Part shown: positions 53,435 through 63,500 of the stretch, piece by piece
How the letters are laid out: each line of letters starts with the position of its first letter
How positions within the stretch are numbered: the first letter of the stretch is position 1
DNA from: Paenibacillus_D sp047238105
GTDB taxonomy: Bacteria > Bacillota > Bacilli > Paenibacillales > Paenibacillaceae
NCBI RefSeq assembly: GCF_047238105.1
Contig: NZ_JBDFMD010000001.1
Span: forward strand, 3,658,001 to 3,722,000
Reading direction: 5' to 3'
Length of the DNA: 64,000 bases
Program-made: the position numbers and the translations under genes
Notes under the pieces: generated by a model
Database searches by the model: none
Seen by the model: the letters and a program-made list of their open reading frames with translations, nothing else
Told to the model about the DNA's origin: nothing

Positions 53435-53463
53435 ACAATATCATTTCTTGACTGAGCAGTCAA
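53435..53463 (-). promoter_or_regulatory. Promoter and operator of the TetR gene
   Basis: On the minus strand TTGACT (53463-53458) and TATTGT (53440-53435) are 17 bp apart. The -35 lies in TTGACT-GAGC-AGTCAA (53448-53463, plus-strand view). The geometry is identical to the Old Yellow Enzyme promoter. Confidence 0.75.
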
Positions 53464-53478
53464 GATATAATGAAGAGA

Positions 53479-53504
53479 GAGCATCCTCTCTGAAAAGGAT
53501 GCTC
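53479..53504 (-). terminator. Hairpin after the coiled-coil/GNAT gene
   Basis: Perfect 8-bp stem (GAGCATCC with GGATGCTC) with a 10-base loop; the trailing minus-strand TCTCTTCATT is a weak T tract. Confidence 0.5.
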
Positions 53505-53530
53505 AGGTCGATGCGCAGACATGCAGCAAG

Positions 53531-54094
53531 CTATTTTTTCCAGACGTCAGCGTACTCCGCATTGCGCTGGAACTGGACCTGGACATAGGAGCAGGCCGGG
53601 ATAATCTTCTTGTTCTCCATGCGCGCGGCAGTCACCACGCGCTGGAGCAGGCGCTGGGCGATATCGCGGCCGCGATATTGCGGCATCACGTAGGTGTGAT
53701 CGGCTGCCCAGGTATGCTCGTCTACCGGCGTGTACGTGATCTCGCCTACCAGGCCGTCCCGGCCGTGGATGACGAAGCCGTTGCCTTCCTTCGTCATCTC
53801 GAACCGCTCGGCCCGCGCGTCGGCATCTGCCGGCCCGTCGGTCTCGAAGGACTGGCGGAGCTCGTTCAGATTTTCTTTGGTCTCGTGCCTCATCTCATTC
53901 ATATTTGTTTTTGCTTCCTGCAGCGAGCTGCTTAGATGTTGTTTCGTATCCTTGAGCTCGCCCAGCGTTTCTTTGACATATTCCGCTGATTCCTTGGCTT
54001 GCTCGATGGTGTTCTGGATATCGCCTTTGATCGCATCGGTCGTTTGCTTGATATCATTTATATTATCCTGCAATTGCTGAATGGTTTTTTTCAT
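53531..54094 (-). CDS. Coiled-coil protein fused to a GNAT-type N-acetyltransferase domain
   Basis: A 187-residue protein. Residues 1-85 are a charged, heptad-like helix rich in Lys, Glu and Gln without membrane segment, similar in style to YtxH-like stress proteins. Residues about 95-187 are a short GNAT domain of the NATD1/YidJ type (GFVIHGRDGLVGEITYTPVD, then VMPQYRGRDIAQRLLQRVV as acetyl-CoA loop, ending CSYVQVQFQRNAEYADVW). That domain normally stands alone at about 95 residues, so the coiled-coil extension is unusual. ATG at 54094 follows GGAGG at seven bases. Confidence 0.82.
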   Translation of the reverse strand: MKKTIQQLQDNINDIKQTTDAIKGDIQNTIEQAKESAEYVKETLGELKDTKQHLSSSLQEAKTNMNEMRHETKENLNELRQSFETDGPADADARAERFEMTKEGNGFVIHGRDGLVGEITYTPVDEHTWAADHTYVMPQYRGRDIAQRLLQRVVTAARMENKKIIPACSYVQVQFQRNAEYADVWKK

Positions 54095-54194
54095 GATGGA
54101 ACCTCCTCACATGTAATTAAGGACGTATCCATCTTTACCCGATTTTGTGCAATTATACACATCCGGTACCGACATAGCTGCATTTCGCCTGCGA

Positions 54195-55808
54195 TTAGTC
54201 CATTTTGAGGACATGCTCGGCAATGTTTTTGCTATGGTCGCCGACCCGCTCCAGATTGCTGATGATATCCAGGAAGATGGCGCCGGAATTGCCGGAACAC
54301 AGATTTTGATTCAAGCGCTGGATGTGAGCGGCCCGGAAGTCCCGTTCCATCCGGTCCAGCTCCGCTTCGCAGGCCAACACTTCATCGGCTACCTGCTTGT
54401 CGTCATGCTCCAGCGCATAGATCGCCTTGCCGACTGTCTGATCTGCCAGCTCCAGCATCTGCCGGAGCTCCTGCTCCGCATCTTCGGAGATGTCGACTTT
54501 GTTCTCGGTGCAGAACTGGGTCAGCTCGACGATATTCTCGGCATGATCGCTGATCCTCTCGATATCGTTTACCGTGTGCATGAGGCCGGTTGCCCGCTCG
54601 GACTCGGTCTCCGGCAAGCCTTTCTGATGGATCTGCACCATATAATCGGTGATTTTGCGCTCCAGCTCATTGACCAGCTGCTCCTTCTGCAGCGCTTTAC
54701 CCGCCATTTTAATATCCTTGCGGAAGAAATACTCGGCTGCATCCTGAAGTGCTTCCTGCGCGAACTTGCCCATCCGCAGGATCTCATGCTGTGCTTGTCC
54801 CATGGCCATAGACGGCGTAGCGAGCAGGCGGTTATCCAGGAACTTGGGCGCGAACTCCAGCTCCGACTTATTATTGGGCACCAGCTTCGTCACAATCCAT
54901 GCAAGGAAAGGCACCAGCGGCAAGAAGATCAGCGTGTTCACGCTATTGAAGAGCCCGTGGGCGTATGCAATCTGCATCCGCACATTGACATCTTCGGCAA
55001 TCCACATCACAAAATTGTACACGAGAGGAAGAGCAAACATGAAGATGATCACGCCAAATACGTTGAAAACCACATGAACCAATGCAGCGCGTCTGGCAGC
55101 TACCGTCGCACCGATGGAGGCGAGCACGGCCGTTATCGTCGTACCGAGATTGTCCCCGAACAGGACGGGTAGGGAATGGCGGAAGCTGATCATACCTTCG
55201 TCGGCCAATGTTTGCAGGATCCCGATCGCTGCACTGGAACTCTGAACAATAATAGTAAACAGGGTGCCGGCAATCATGCCCAGGATAGGGTATTGCGACA
55301 TATCGACGATGAATCCGGAGAACTCCGGAAGCTTGGATAGCGGCTTGAGCCCGCTGCCCATCGTAGACAATCCAAGGAACAGCATGCCGAAGCCCATGAC
55401 GACTTGACCCAGATAATTGACCTTTTGATTGCGGATGAAGAAGAGCAAAAAGGCCCCCGCCCCGATGATGGGCAGCGCGTAGGACTCGATCTTGATGCCC
55501 ACGATAAAGGCCGTCATCGTCGTGCCGATGTTGGCCCCCATCAGCACGCCAATCGATTGCCTAAGCGTCATCAGACCGGCGTTGATGAGACCGATCGCCA
55601 TCACGGTTGTCCCCGTCGATGTCTGGATGAGGATGGTGACGACGATCCCGAACAGCACACCCAAGAAAGGGTTGGACGTATACTTCGCCAAGAGCCCCCG
55701 CATTTTGTCGCCAGCGGATTTCTGGAGCCCGTCCGACATGTATTTGATCCCGAACAAGAAGATTCCCAATCCACCGATAAATTTAAAAGCTACATCCTGC
55801 CAATCCAC
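54195..55808 (-). CDS. Na/Pi cotransporter family protein with PhoU-like domain
   Basis: A 537-residue membrane protein. Two Na_Pi_cotrans repeats carry the QTSTGTTVMAIG and QSSSAAIG motifs that bind sodium and phosphate, followed from about residue 340 by a helical PhoU-like cytosolic domain. The family (NptA/YjbB) moves phosphate across the membrane; YjbB of E. coli exports it. GTG at 55808 follows AGGAGGAG. PhoP-box-like hexamers lie upstream. Confidence 0.93.
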   Translation of the reverse strand: MDWQDVAFKFIGGLGIFLFGIKYMSDGLQKSAGDKMRGLLAKYTSNPFLGVLFGIVVTILIQTSTGTTVMAIGLINAGLMTLRQSIGVLMGANIGTTMTAFIVGIKIESYALPIIGAGAFLLFFIRNQKVNYLGQVVMGFGMLFLGLSTMGSGLKPLSKLPEFSGFIVDMSQYPILGMIAGTLFTIIVQSSSAAIGILQTLADEGMISFRHSLPVLFGDNLGTTITAVLASIGATVAARRAALVHVVFNVFGVIIFMFALPLVYNFVMWIAEDVNVRMQIAYAHGLFNSVNTLIFLPLVPFLAWIVTKLVPNNKSELEFAPKFLDNRLLATPSMAMGQAQHEILRMGKFAQEALQDAAEYFFRKDIKMAGKALQKEQLVNELERKITDYMVQIHQKGLPETESERATGLMHTVNDIERISDHAENIVELTQFCTENKVDISEDAEQELRQMLELADQTVGKAIYALEHDDKQVADEVLACEAELDRMERDFRAAHIQRLNQNLCSGNSGAIFLDIISNLERVGDHSKNIAEHVLKMD

Positions 55809-55854
55809 TTGCTCTCCTCCTGTTTGCGAAAAGAATGTTTTTTCATACCTTCCT

Positions 55855-55881
55855 ATTATAGATGAGTTTACGAAAGGTTAA
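55855..55881 (-). promoter_or_regulatory. Promoter of the Na/Pi gene with possible PhoP box
   Basis: On the minus strand a perfect -10 TATAAT (55860-55855) is preceded by TTAACC (55881-55876) and TAAACT (55870-55865), 11 bp apart. This resembles TTAACA-type PhoP repeats of Bacillus. No consensus -35 is present. Confidence 0.35.
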
Positions 55882-56013
55882 TATTCTTTTTCATAAAAGA
55901 TGTCGTCGAAAGATGAAAAAATCCTCATTTTTTGACGAAGGCCGATTTTGAGCCGTCCATGACATGATATAGTGTTCCCAGAGAAACGAATGTTGAACGA
56001 GGAGACTGATCAG

Positions 56014-56334
56014 ATGCAGCCCTTTACAATGAAGGTAGTCGAAATCATCCGCTCCATCCCTCCCGGAAAAGTGATGACCTACGGGCAGATTGCCGGCGCC
56101 GCGGGCCAGCCCAGAGCGGCCAGGCAGGTCGTGCGGATCCTGCACAGCATGAGCGAGGCCCAGCGTCTGCCGTGGCACCGGGTCGTCAACCGGCTCGGTG
56201 AGATCGCCCTCTCCGATCCCGATGGACGGATGAGCCAGGAGCTGGCGCTGGAAGCTGAGGGAGTCGAGGTCCATGGCGGGCGGGTCGAACTCAGCATCTA
56301 TCGGCACCAGCCCGCACAGCCAGATTCGCTATAA
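56014..56334 (+). CDS. Alkyltransferase-like protein (ATL, MGMT family)
   Basis: A 106-residue protein of the O6-alkylguanine-DNA methyltransferase fold, DNA-binding half only. The active-site PCHR of true methyltransferases is PWHR here, with Trp54 in place of the acceptor Cys, which defines ATL proteins. ATLs bind O6-alkylguanine, flip it out and hand it to nucleotide excision repair without repairing it themselves. ATG at 56014 follows GAGGAG; an ATG at 55990 has a weak site. Monocistronic. Confidence 0.9.
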   Translation: MQPFTMKVVEIIRSIPPGKVMTYGQIAGAAGQPRAARQVVRILHSMSEAQRLPWHRVVNRLGEIALSDPDGRMSQELALEAEGVEVHGGRVELSIYRHQPAQPDSL

Positions 56335-56467
56335 GCGGCTGCTGCTGTCCCTGGGCCTTGAGTCGCATGACCGAGTCATCCCAAAGTGATGACGATCTCC
56401 ATGACTATGTTTCGCTATGCTAGTAATAGCAATGGAAACATATGACAAGCGGAGAGGATGACGAGTT

Positions 56468-59400
56468 GTGCGTCGTTGGTACAAAAAACAAGTAGTCGCG
56501 TTCATAGCCTTCATGCTGCTGTTCCATACGGTATTCCCGTCTGGAGGAGCGGTGCTGGCTGCCGCAGGGGGCGCGACGTGGCAGGACGAGGTGCCTCAGT
56601 GGGCGCAGGAGGCTGCAGCTGAGCTGGCGCAAGCAGACATATTCAAGGGCTACGAGGACGGGACATTCCGGCCGCATCAGACGCTGACCCGCGCCGAGCT
56701 GGCTGCGCTTCTGAGCCGACTGGCCGAGGCCGCTGGGCGGCAGCCGGCGCAAGAAGCCGCTGCGTTCCTGGATGTGTCCGGTCAATGGTTTGCTGCCGAG
56801 ATCGCCAAGGCCTCACGGCTGGGACTGATTGCAGGCGGGCCTGACGGATTGTTCCGGCCGCTGGCGGCAGTGAACAGACAGGAAGCGGCTGTGATGCTGG
56901 AGCGCCTGCTGCAGCCGGAACCAGACCGGAGAGCCGCCTTCCGGGACAGCGGAGCGATCCCCTCGTGGGCCGTCGCCGCAGTGACCGCGCTGGCTGCCGC
57001 CGGTGTGCTGACGGGCTATGAGGACGGGACGTTCCGGGGAACCGGGCGGTTGACGAGAGCCGAAGCCGCGGTTATCGTCTATCGTGCTTGGCAGCGGCTT
57101 CAGCCGACTTCGCCGGAGCCCCGCCCGGCGATTATCGTCCGCGGGGCCGACGGCGCGCTGCTGGCGAAGGCTGAGGTAGCGCTCCATGCGCCTGGCAAGC
57201 GGGGCTACCTGCTGCGCGGCGTAACGGATGGCGCCGGGAGGTTCGAGCCGGCGATTCCTTGGGGGACGTACGATGTCTATGTCACGGGTGCCGGTGAGAT
57301 TGCCTATCGCAAAGCGTCGCTTACCAAGGAAAGCCCAATAGTAGAGCTGGCTTCCAAGCCGGCCGCGATATTGGCAGGCGCGGTGAAGCAAGCCGACGGC
57401 CGCGCCGCACCGGGCATGATAGCCGCCTTCATGGCAGAGCCTGTCTTTTATGCTGTTGCCGAGCTGGACGGGACCTTCACAGCGTATGTGGAGCCGGAGC
57501 AGGTCTATCAGTTGAGCCTGATACACGATGCGGAGATAAGGGAGCAAGTGGCGCGCACCGGCAAGCCGGAGCAGGCGCTGCAGGGGGAACGCAGCCTGGC
57601 TGCCGTGGCGCTGCTCGATGGCGGAGATGCCGAGGCTTGCGGCTGCAGCCAGGCGCAAGTGCAAGAGACGTTCCAGGCGCCTAAGGCCGGGCAACGGCTC
57701 CAGATAGGGACGCTGCTGGTTAACGGCCAGCGGCCGGCTGTGGCTGGAGGCGGCATGACAGGCGGCGGGTCGAGCCAGGATGTCACTCCGCCAGCAGCGC
57801 CGGCGGGCTTGACTGCTCAGGCGCTGGACGGGGCCGTGAGGCTGAGTTGGACGCCGGGCAGCGAGAGCGACTTGGCCGGCTATCGGCTGTACCGGTCTGA
57901 AGATGACGGAGCCAGCTGGCATGAGGACGACCGGATCGGCTTGTCGTCTGCTTATACGGCTCAGGGCCTCTCTAACGGCACGGCGTATGTATTTGAGCTG
58001 ACAGCCGTGGATGCGAGCGGCAATGAGTCGTCCCGCTCCAATCGGGTCCGTGCGGTGCCGGAGGCGGATCCTGCCGGCCATGTGCCGCCGGACGACCCTT
58101 CCCGTGTGGCCACTCAGATGCCTGCGAGCGGCAAGCCGCCCTTTCATGCAACGGTAGACTTTCTCTACCAAGGGGATGACCCGATCCAGACCGGCGTCGC
58201 GAGTGGCGCCATCGCAGAGGACAGCGCAGCGGTGCTGCGGGGCAGGGTGACGGATCCCGGGGGCGAGCCGATCGCGGGCGTGACGGTATCGGTGGTGAAC
58301 GAACAGCGTTGGGGACAGACGCAGACTCGCTCCGACGGCAGGTTCGATATGGTCGTCAACGGCGGTGCTTTGATGAAGGTAAGTTATGAGAAGCAGGGTT
58401 ACATGCCCATTTATCGACAGGTTAATACGCAGCCGCTGGACTATATCGTCGTGCCGGAAGTGGTGCTTACACCCTATGACAGCAAGGTGACGGCGATTGA
58501 ATTGCAGGAGACGGAAGAGCTTCAGGTTGCGCAGGGCAGTCCGGTCACGGATGAGCGGGGAACCCGGCAATCCACGGTTGTCTTTCCGAAGGGCACGTCT
58601 GCGGTGATGAAGCTCGCAGACGGGACGGAGGTACCGCTGCCCGGTATGAACTTCCGTTCGACGGAGTATACGGTTGGCGACCGCGGACCGTCGGCGATGC
58701 CGGGCGAGCTGCCGGCCTTAGTAGGTTACACGTACGCCGTTGAGCTGTCTGCGGACGAGGCGATCGAGGCCGGAGCGGTCGAAGTGACCTTTAATCAGCC
58801 TGTGTATCACTATGTAGACAATTATCTGGACTTTCCTGTAGGCGGGATCGTACCCAATGGCTATTATGATCGTCAACTGGGCCAGTGGGTCCCCGCCGAT
58901 AACGGGGTCGTCTTGAGCATAGTTGGACTGGAGGACGGCACGGCTCTGATCGATATCGACGGAGACGGCGCCGCCGACAGCGCGGCAGCACTGGCATCCA
59001 TCGGCATGGACGAGGAAGAGCGGCGGGCGCTTGCAGAGCTGTATGAGACCGGCGTCAGTCTGTGGCGCGTGCCGATCCCGCATTTTACACCGTGGGATCA
59101 CAACTGGCCCTTTGGACCCCCGCGGGATATGCGGCAGCCGCCCGACAAGCGTCCCAATCCGAGGAAGCCGCTGGAAGAGACAGATCCTTGCGAGCAGCCG
59201 GGCTCCATCATCGGCTGTCAGGATCAGAGTCTGGGGCAGCGTATCCCCCTTGTTGGTACGCCGTATACGCTCAATTACCGCAGCAACCGGACGCCGGGCT
59301 ACAAGGAACGTTCCCGACTGGAGATCCCTGTCAGTGAAGGGGATATTCCAGCCTCGCTGATCGGGATGAGCGTCAAGGTAGCGATCGCGGGCAAGGAGAC

Positions 59401-60577
59401 GGAGGTGTCGTTTCCGCCTGTTCCCGCTACAACCTACAACTTCGACTGGGATGGTAAAGACGCATACGGCCGCATGATAACCGGAAGTCAGCCGTACACT
59501 GTAACCGTAGCCTATGAATACAGGCTGGAGTACTACGAGAGCAGCGACGAATTCGTCCAAAGCTTCGGGCGTTTAGGCAGCGGGACGACGATCGGCCGGA
59601 GTAACAACACAGTTACCTCGACCCGGATATGGCGCGGCATGCTGGAGTCTCCTGCCAATCCGTACAGGGAGAGCGGCATCGCCGGCTGGAGCCTGGACCC
59701 GCATACCGTTTTCGACCAGCTGGCCGAGTCGGCTTACATGGGCGACGGCACCAAACAAGGGAAAAAATCAGCGGAGTACAAGGAGATCAGTCTGCGAGGC
59801 AATCCGGTCAATCCGGACAGCGTCATCATCGATCCGAATTTCCGCATCGAATATTTCGATATGGGAGAAGGTGCGGACCGGGGCCGATATTATATCGGTG
59901 CCCGCAACACCTACCGCATGTTTGTCAAGCGGTTGTCCGACGGCACGTTGACCAAGGTCGCCGAATACGACAACGGATCGTCCATTACCGCGCCTGCAGC
60001 GGATGGAGACGGCAATCTGTACTTATTTGACGGGCCGTCTAATGATCATGCGCAAGCGACCTGCCGATCGCCAGTTCATGCGCATCGCAGGTACGACGCT
60101 AGCCGGTTCAAGGACGGAGCCATTGACGGATGGAGCCATGGCGCTGGAGCAAAATCTCGCGGACGTGTCGCAGATGGCTCCGAGCCCGGATGGATCGCTT
60201 TATTTCCTGTCCTATCCGAGAGTCCGTACCAATCACCCCAATTTGTTCGCTCAACATACGCTGTACAAATTGACGCCGGATGGCCGGATCCATGTCATGA
60301 ACAACCCGCAGGTAGTCGGTGGCACGGAAGGTCAGGCCGACAAGGACGGCATCGGAGGCGTCGAGCACATAGTCGTCAGCCGGACTGGCGAACTCTACAT
60401 CCTGGACAGTACGATAACATCGGGGCAGCTCCATACGCGGATACGCAAGGTCAGCCAGGACGGCTCATTGTCCGTCGTGGCGGGCAGCATGAGCGCTCCG
60501 ACACACGCGATCGCGGATGGCGTCCCGGCCGCAGGCGCGTCATTCCGTGCCCTGCATTTTCATCTGGACCGGCATGA
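56468..60577 (+). CDS. SLH-anchored RHS/YD-repeat surface protein, N-terminal part (frameshifted)
   Basis: From GTG at 56468 (GGAGAGG upstream). Signal peptide about 1-33; three S-layer homology domains about 44-85, 98-145 and 155-205, which bind cell-wall polymers; fibronectin type III domain about 438-535; carboxypeptidase-regulatory-like domain about 586-660; and an RHS/teneurin-type region from about 915 (IPLVGTPYTLNYRSNRTPGY). After about codon 1195 (60050) the frame leaves coding sequence and stops at 60577, while the neighbouring frame continues the protein. Intact, the protein would have about 2,475 residues. The break may be a mutation, a sequencing error or a programmed shift. Confidence 0.85.
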   Translation: MRRWYKKQVVAFIAFMLLFHTVFPSGGAVLAAAGGATWQDEVPQWAQEAAAELAQADIFKGYEDGTFRPHQTLTRAELAALLSRLAEAAGRQPAQEAAAFLDVSGQWFAAEIAKASRLGLIAGGPDGLFRPLAAVNRQEAAVMLERLLQPEPDRRAAFRDSGAIPSWAVAAVTALAAAGVLTGYEDGTFRGTGRLTRAEAAVIVYRAWQRLQPTSPEPRPAIIVRGADGALLAKAEVALHAPGKRGYLLRGVTDGAGRFEPAIPWGTYDVYVTGAGEIAYRKASLTKESPIVELASKPAAILAGAVKQADGRAAPGMIAAFMAEPVFYAVAELDGTFTAYVEPEQVYQLSLIHDAEIREQVARTGKPEQALQGERSLAAVALLDGGDAEACGCSQAQVQETFQAPKAGQRLQIGTLLVNGQRPAVAGGGMTGGGSSQDVTPPAAPAGLTAQALDGAVRLSWTPGSESDLAGYRLYRSEDDGASWHEDDRIGLSSAYTAQGLSNGTAYVFELTAVDASGNESSRSNRVRAVPEADPAGHVPPDDPSRVATQMPASGKPPFHATVDFLYQGDDPIQTGVASGAIAEDSAAVLRGRVTDPGGEPIAGVTVSVVNEQRWGQTQTRSDGRFDMVVNGGALMKVSYEKQGYMPIYRQVNTQPLDYIVVPEVVLTPYDSKVTAIELQETEELQVAQGSPVTDERGTRQSTVVFPKGTSAVMKLADGTEVPLPGMNFRSTEYTVGDRGPSAMPGELPALVGYTYAVELSADEAIEAGAVEVTFNQPVYHYVDNYLDFPVGGIVPNGYYDRQLGQWVPADNGVVLSIVGLEDGTALIDIDGDGAADSAAALASIGMDEEERRALAELYETGVSLWRVPIPHFTPWDHNWPFGPPRDMRQPPDKRPNPRKPLEETDPCEQPGSIIGCQDQSLGQRIPLVGTPYTLNYRSNRTPGYKERSRLEIPVSEGDIPASLIGMSVKVAIAGKETEVSFPPVPATTYNFDWDGKDAYGRMITGSQPYTVTVAYEYRLEYYESSDEFVQSFGRLGSGTTIGRSNNTVTSTRIWRGMLESPANPYRESGIAGWSLDPHTVFDQLAESAYMGDGTKQGKKSAEYKEISLRGNPVNPDSVIIDPNFRIEYFDMGEGADRGRYYIGARNTYRMFVKRLSDGTLTKVAEYDNGSSITAPAADGDGNLYLFDGPSNDHAQATCRSPVHAHRRYDASRFKDGAIDGWSHGAGAKSRGRVADGSEPGWIALFPVLSESPYQSPQFVRSTYAVQIDAGWPDPCHEQPAGSRWHGRSGRQGRHRRRRAHSRQPDWRTLHPGQYDNIGAAPYADTQGQPGRLIVRRGGQHERSDTRDRGWRPGRRRVIPCPAFSSGPA

Positions 60578-63500
60578 TCGGCTCTACTTTCAGCGGTGGA
60601 ATCAAAATGACAATCATACCTACCGCGTGCTTGCGGACGGCATGATCGAGAAGCTGGAGCTGCCGGAGCCATTGAGCGGCGGCGCGTACACGAGCATGGG
60701 GTTGTGGGGGATTACTTCCGATGGAGATCGTATCTACAGTGCGACCAAGAGTACGATCAGCAACAACCAGTATTTTCAGATTTCGGACGGTGAGCAGCCG
60801 CCGCGGTTTACCGTCGATGACGGCCTGCGGCAGATCGAGCTGGATCCGGAGTCGGGTCTGCACGCAGCGACCGTCCATGCCTTGACCGGCAATGCCTATC
60901 TTCATATGCGCTATGACGAGGCAGGACGTCTGACGGGCATCGAGGACAGCGACGGCAATCTGCTCCGCATCGAGCGCAGCGCCGAGGGCATCCCGCAGGC
61001 CATCGTCGCGCCGGGCGGCCAGCGGACGACGCTGACCGTCGATGCGGACGGCCAGCTGACCGCCGCGGCCAACGAGTTGGGCGAGGCTTATACGATGAGC
61101 TATGCTGCGGGCGGTTTGTTGACTCGGCTGACCGAGCCCGAAGGACAGACCAGCGAATACGTATACGACGATTCGGGTCTGCTCGTCGAAGCGACGAATC
61201 CGGCAGGCGGCGTGAAGCGGCTCGCCCGGACTCAGCTTGCGGACGGCCTGAAGGTCGATTACACGGATACGGAAGGCCGTACAACGTCCTACGTTACACG
61301 TGTCACTGCAACCGGAAGCCAGCGAATCACGACCGACCCGGGCGGCGCGCGGACGACGGCGACCAAGACCAGGGACAGCGAGCGGATCGAGCTGCCCGAG
61401 GGTACGGTCATCACGAAGCAGTTCTGGCCCGATCCCCGCTGGGGAATGGAGGTGCCCGTGCTGCGGGAGCTGCGGGTGCAATCGCCGGAGGGCCGGACGA
61501 CGGTGTATAACGAGGCCAGAGCGATCGAGCTGGATGCCGGAGGCGCTTTGGCGAAGATCACGTATACGAACCGGATCAATCAGGCGCCATCGACAGTCGT
61601 CTACGAGGCGGCTGAGAAGCGGTTTACCGAAACATCCGCCGAAGGCGATGTCGTCCATACTTATCTGGATGACAAGGATCGGGTCGTGCGGGAGGAACGC
61701 CCGGGATCCGGCATGCCGCCGCTGGAGATGCAGTATGACGAACGCGGCCGGCTGACCAGGCAGACCAAAGGCAGCCAATTCATCGCGTATACGTATGACG
61801 ACCGGGGCCGGGTCGCTTCCGTCACCGACGCCTCGGGTGCGTCGAAGCAGTACAGCTACGATGCCGCCGACCGGCTCGTGTCGACCCAGACGCCGGGCGG
61901 CAGGCAATACGGCAAAACCTATGACGGCAGCGGCAATTTCACGGGATTGACCATGCCGGACGGCACGAGCTACAGCCAGCAATACGGGATCCTGGGGCAG
62001 TTCACTGGTTTCGGGGCCAGCGGAGAGGCGCCATGGACCACCCTCGAGCACGGCAGCGGCGGCATGCTGAACCGCTCCACGCTGGCCAGCGGCCGGTCGG
62101 TGACCTATGTCCGTGAAGAGTCGGGAGATAAACGGCTTACCGGCCTCCATGACGAGGATCTGATGCGCAGCTTTACCTATACCGACGCTACGGACCGTGT
62201 CGGTTCGATCCAGACGATGGACAGCGGGGGCGATGCGCTGCAGCGCATCGAGTACAGCTACGACGGATCTGATGTCAAGGAGATGCGATGGGCAGGGAAG
62301 GCGGAAGGTCAGTTCAGCTATACGTACGATGCGTTGTCCCGCCTGACGGGCATCGCTTCCGTGCTGACGGCAGCCGATGGAGGTGCGCCCCGGACGTACC
62401 GGTTCGATACGCCTTACCGCTGGGACAGGGACAACGCGCTCATCCAGTCAGGCCCCTTCCGCTATACGCGCACAGGACCGGAGGGACGGATCGATACGAT
62501 TCAGGACGGCACGCTGAAGACCGAGGTGAGCTACACAGAGCAAGGGCGTGTCCGGGAGCTGATCTACACAGTAGCAGAACAAGTGGTGTACAGGGCCGCG
62601 CACGAGCATGATCTGAAGGGCGTGCTGACGAAACGGACGGTGTCGACGCCGCAAGGCATAACGGTCGATACGTATGTCTACGACCAGGACGGCCAACTGC
62701 TCGAGGCTGCGCATACCGGCCGCGACGGGGAGACGCGGCGGGAGAGCTACACCTACGACAGCAACAAAAACCGCCTCTCCCGCGAGATGACCGGCGCAGG
62801 GAGAACGGAGCTGGCTTATGAAGCCTACGATCGGCTGAGCCGGGTCGGGGAGGTCGGGTATGTATTTGACGCAGACGGCTACCTGACGAATCGAGGCGCA
62901 GACGAGTTCCATTACGGGTCCAGGGGCGAGCTGCTCGAGGCGACGATCGGCGAGACCTCATACAGCTACACCTATGATGCGCTCGGACGACGCACGGCCC
63001 GTGAAGGCGGACAAGGGACGATCCGGTATTACTACGGTCATCCGGGAGCGCTGCAGACGGTTACGGCCAGCATCGCCGCCGACGGCGCGGCAACCCAGTA
63101 TTACTACAATGAGGAAGGACTGCTGATCGGATTCGAACGCGGCGGCAACCGGTATTATGTAATTACGGACGGCGTAGGCACGCCACAGCAGGTGCTGGAC
63201 GCCTCCGGCACAGTGGTCAAGGAGCTGGCCTACGACAGCTACGGGGTGCTGCTCTCCGATTCCAACCCCGGACTGGAGCTGCCGATCGGCTTCGCCGGCG
63301 GTCTGGAGGACCGGGAGACGGGCCTCGTCCGATTCGGCGCCAGAGACTACGATCCGGCAGCCGGCCGGTGGACCGCCAGGGACCCCATCCTGTTCGAGAG
63401 CGGTCAGGCGAACCTGTACGCTTATGTGAACAACAATCCCGTCGAATACCGCGATCCGTGCGGGCTGTTCTGCGTCGGCTTCACCGCTTACGAAGGGATC

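Noticed and set aside
60540..62150. 536-codon minus-strand frame
   Set aside because: Antisense of the YD-repeat region; no start context.
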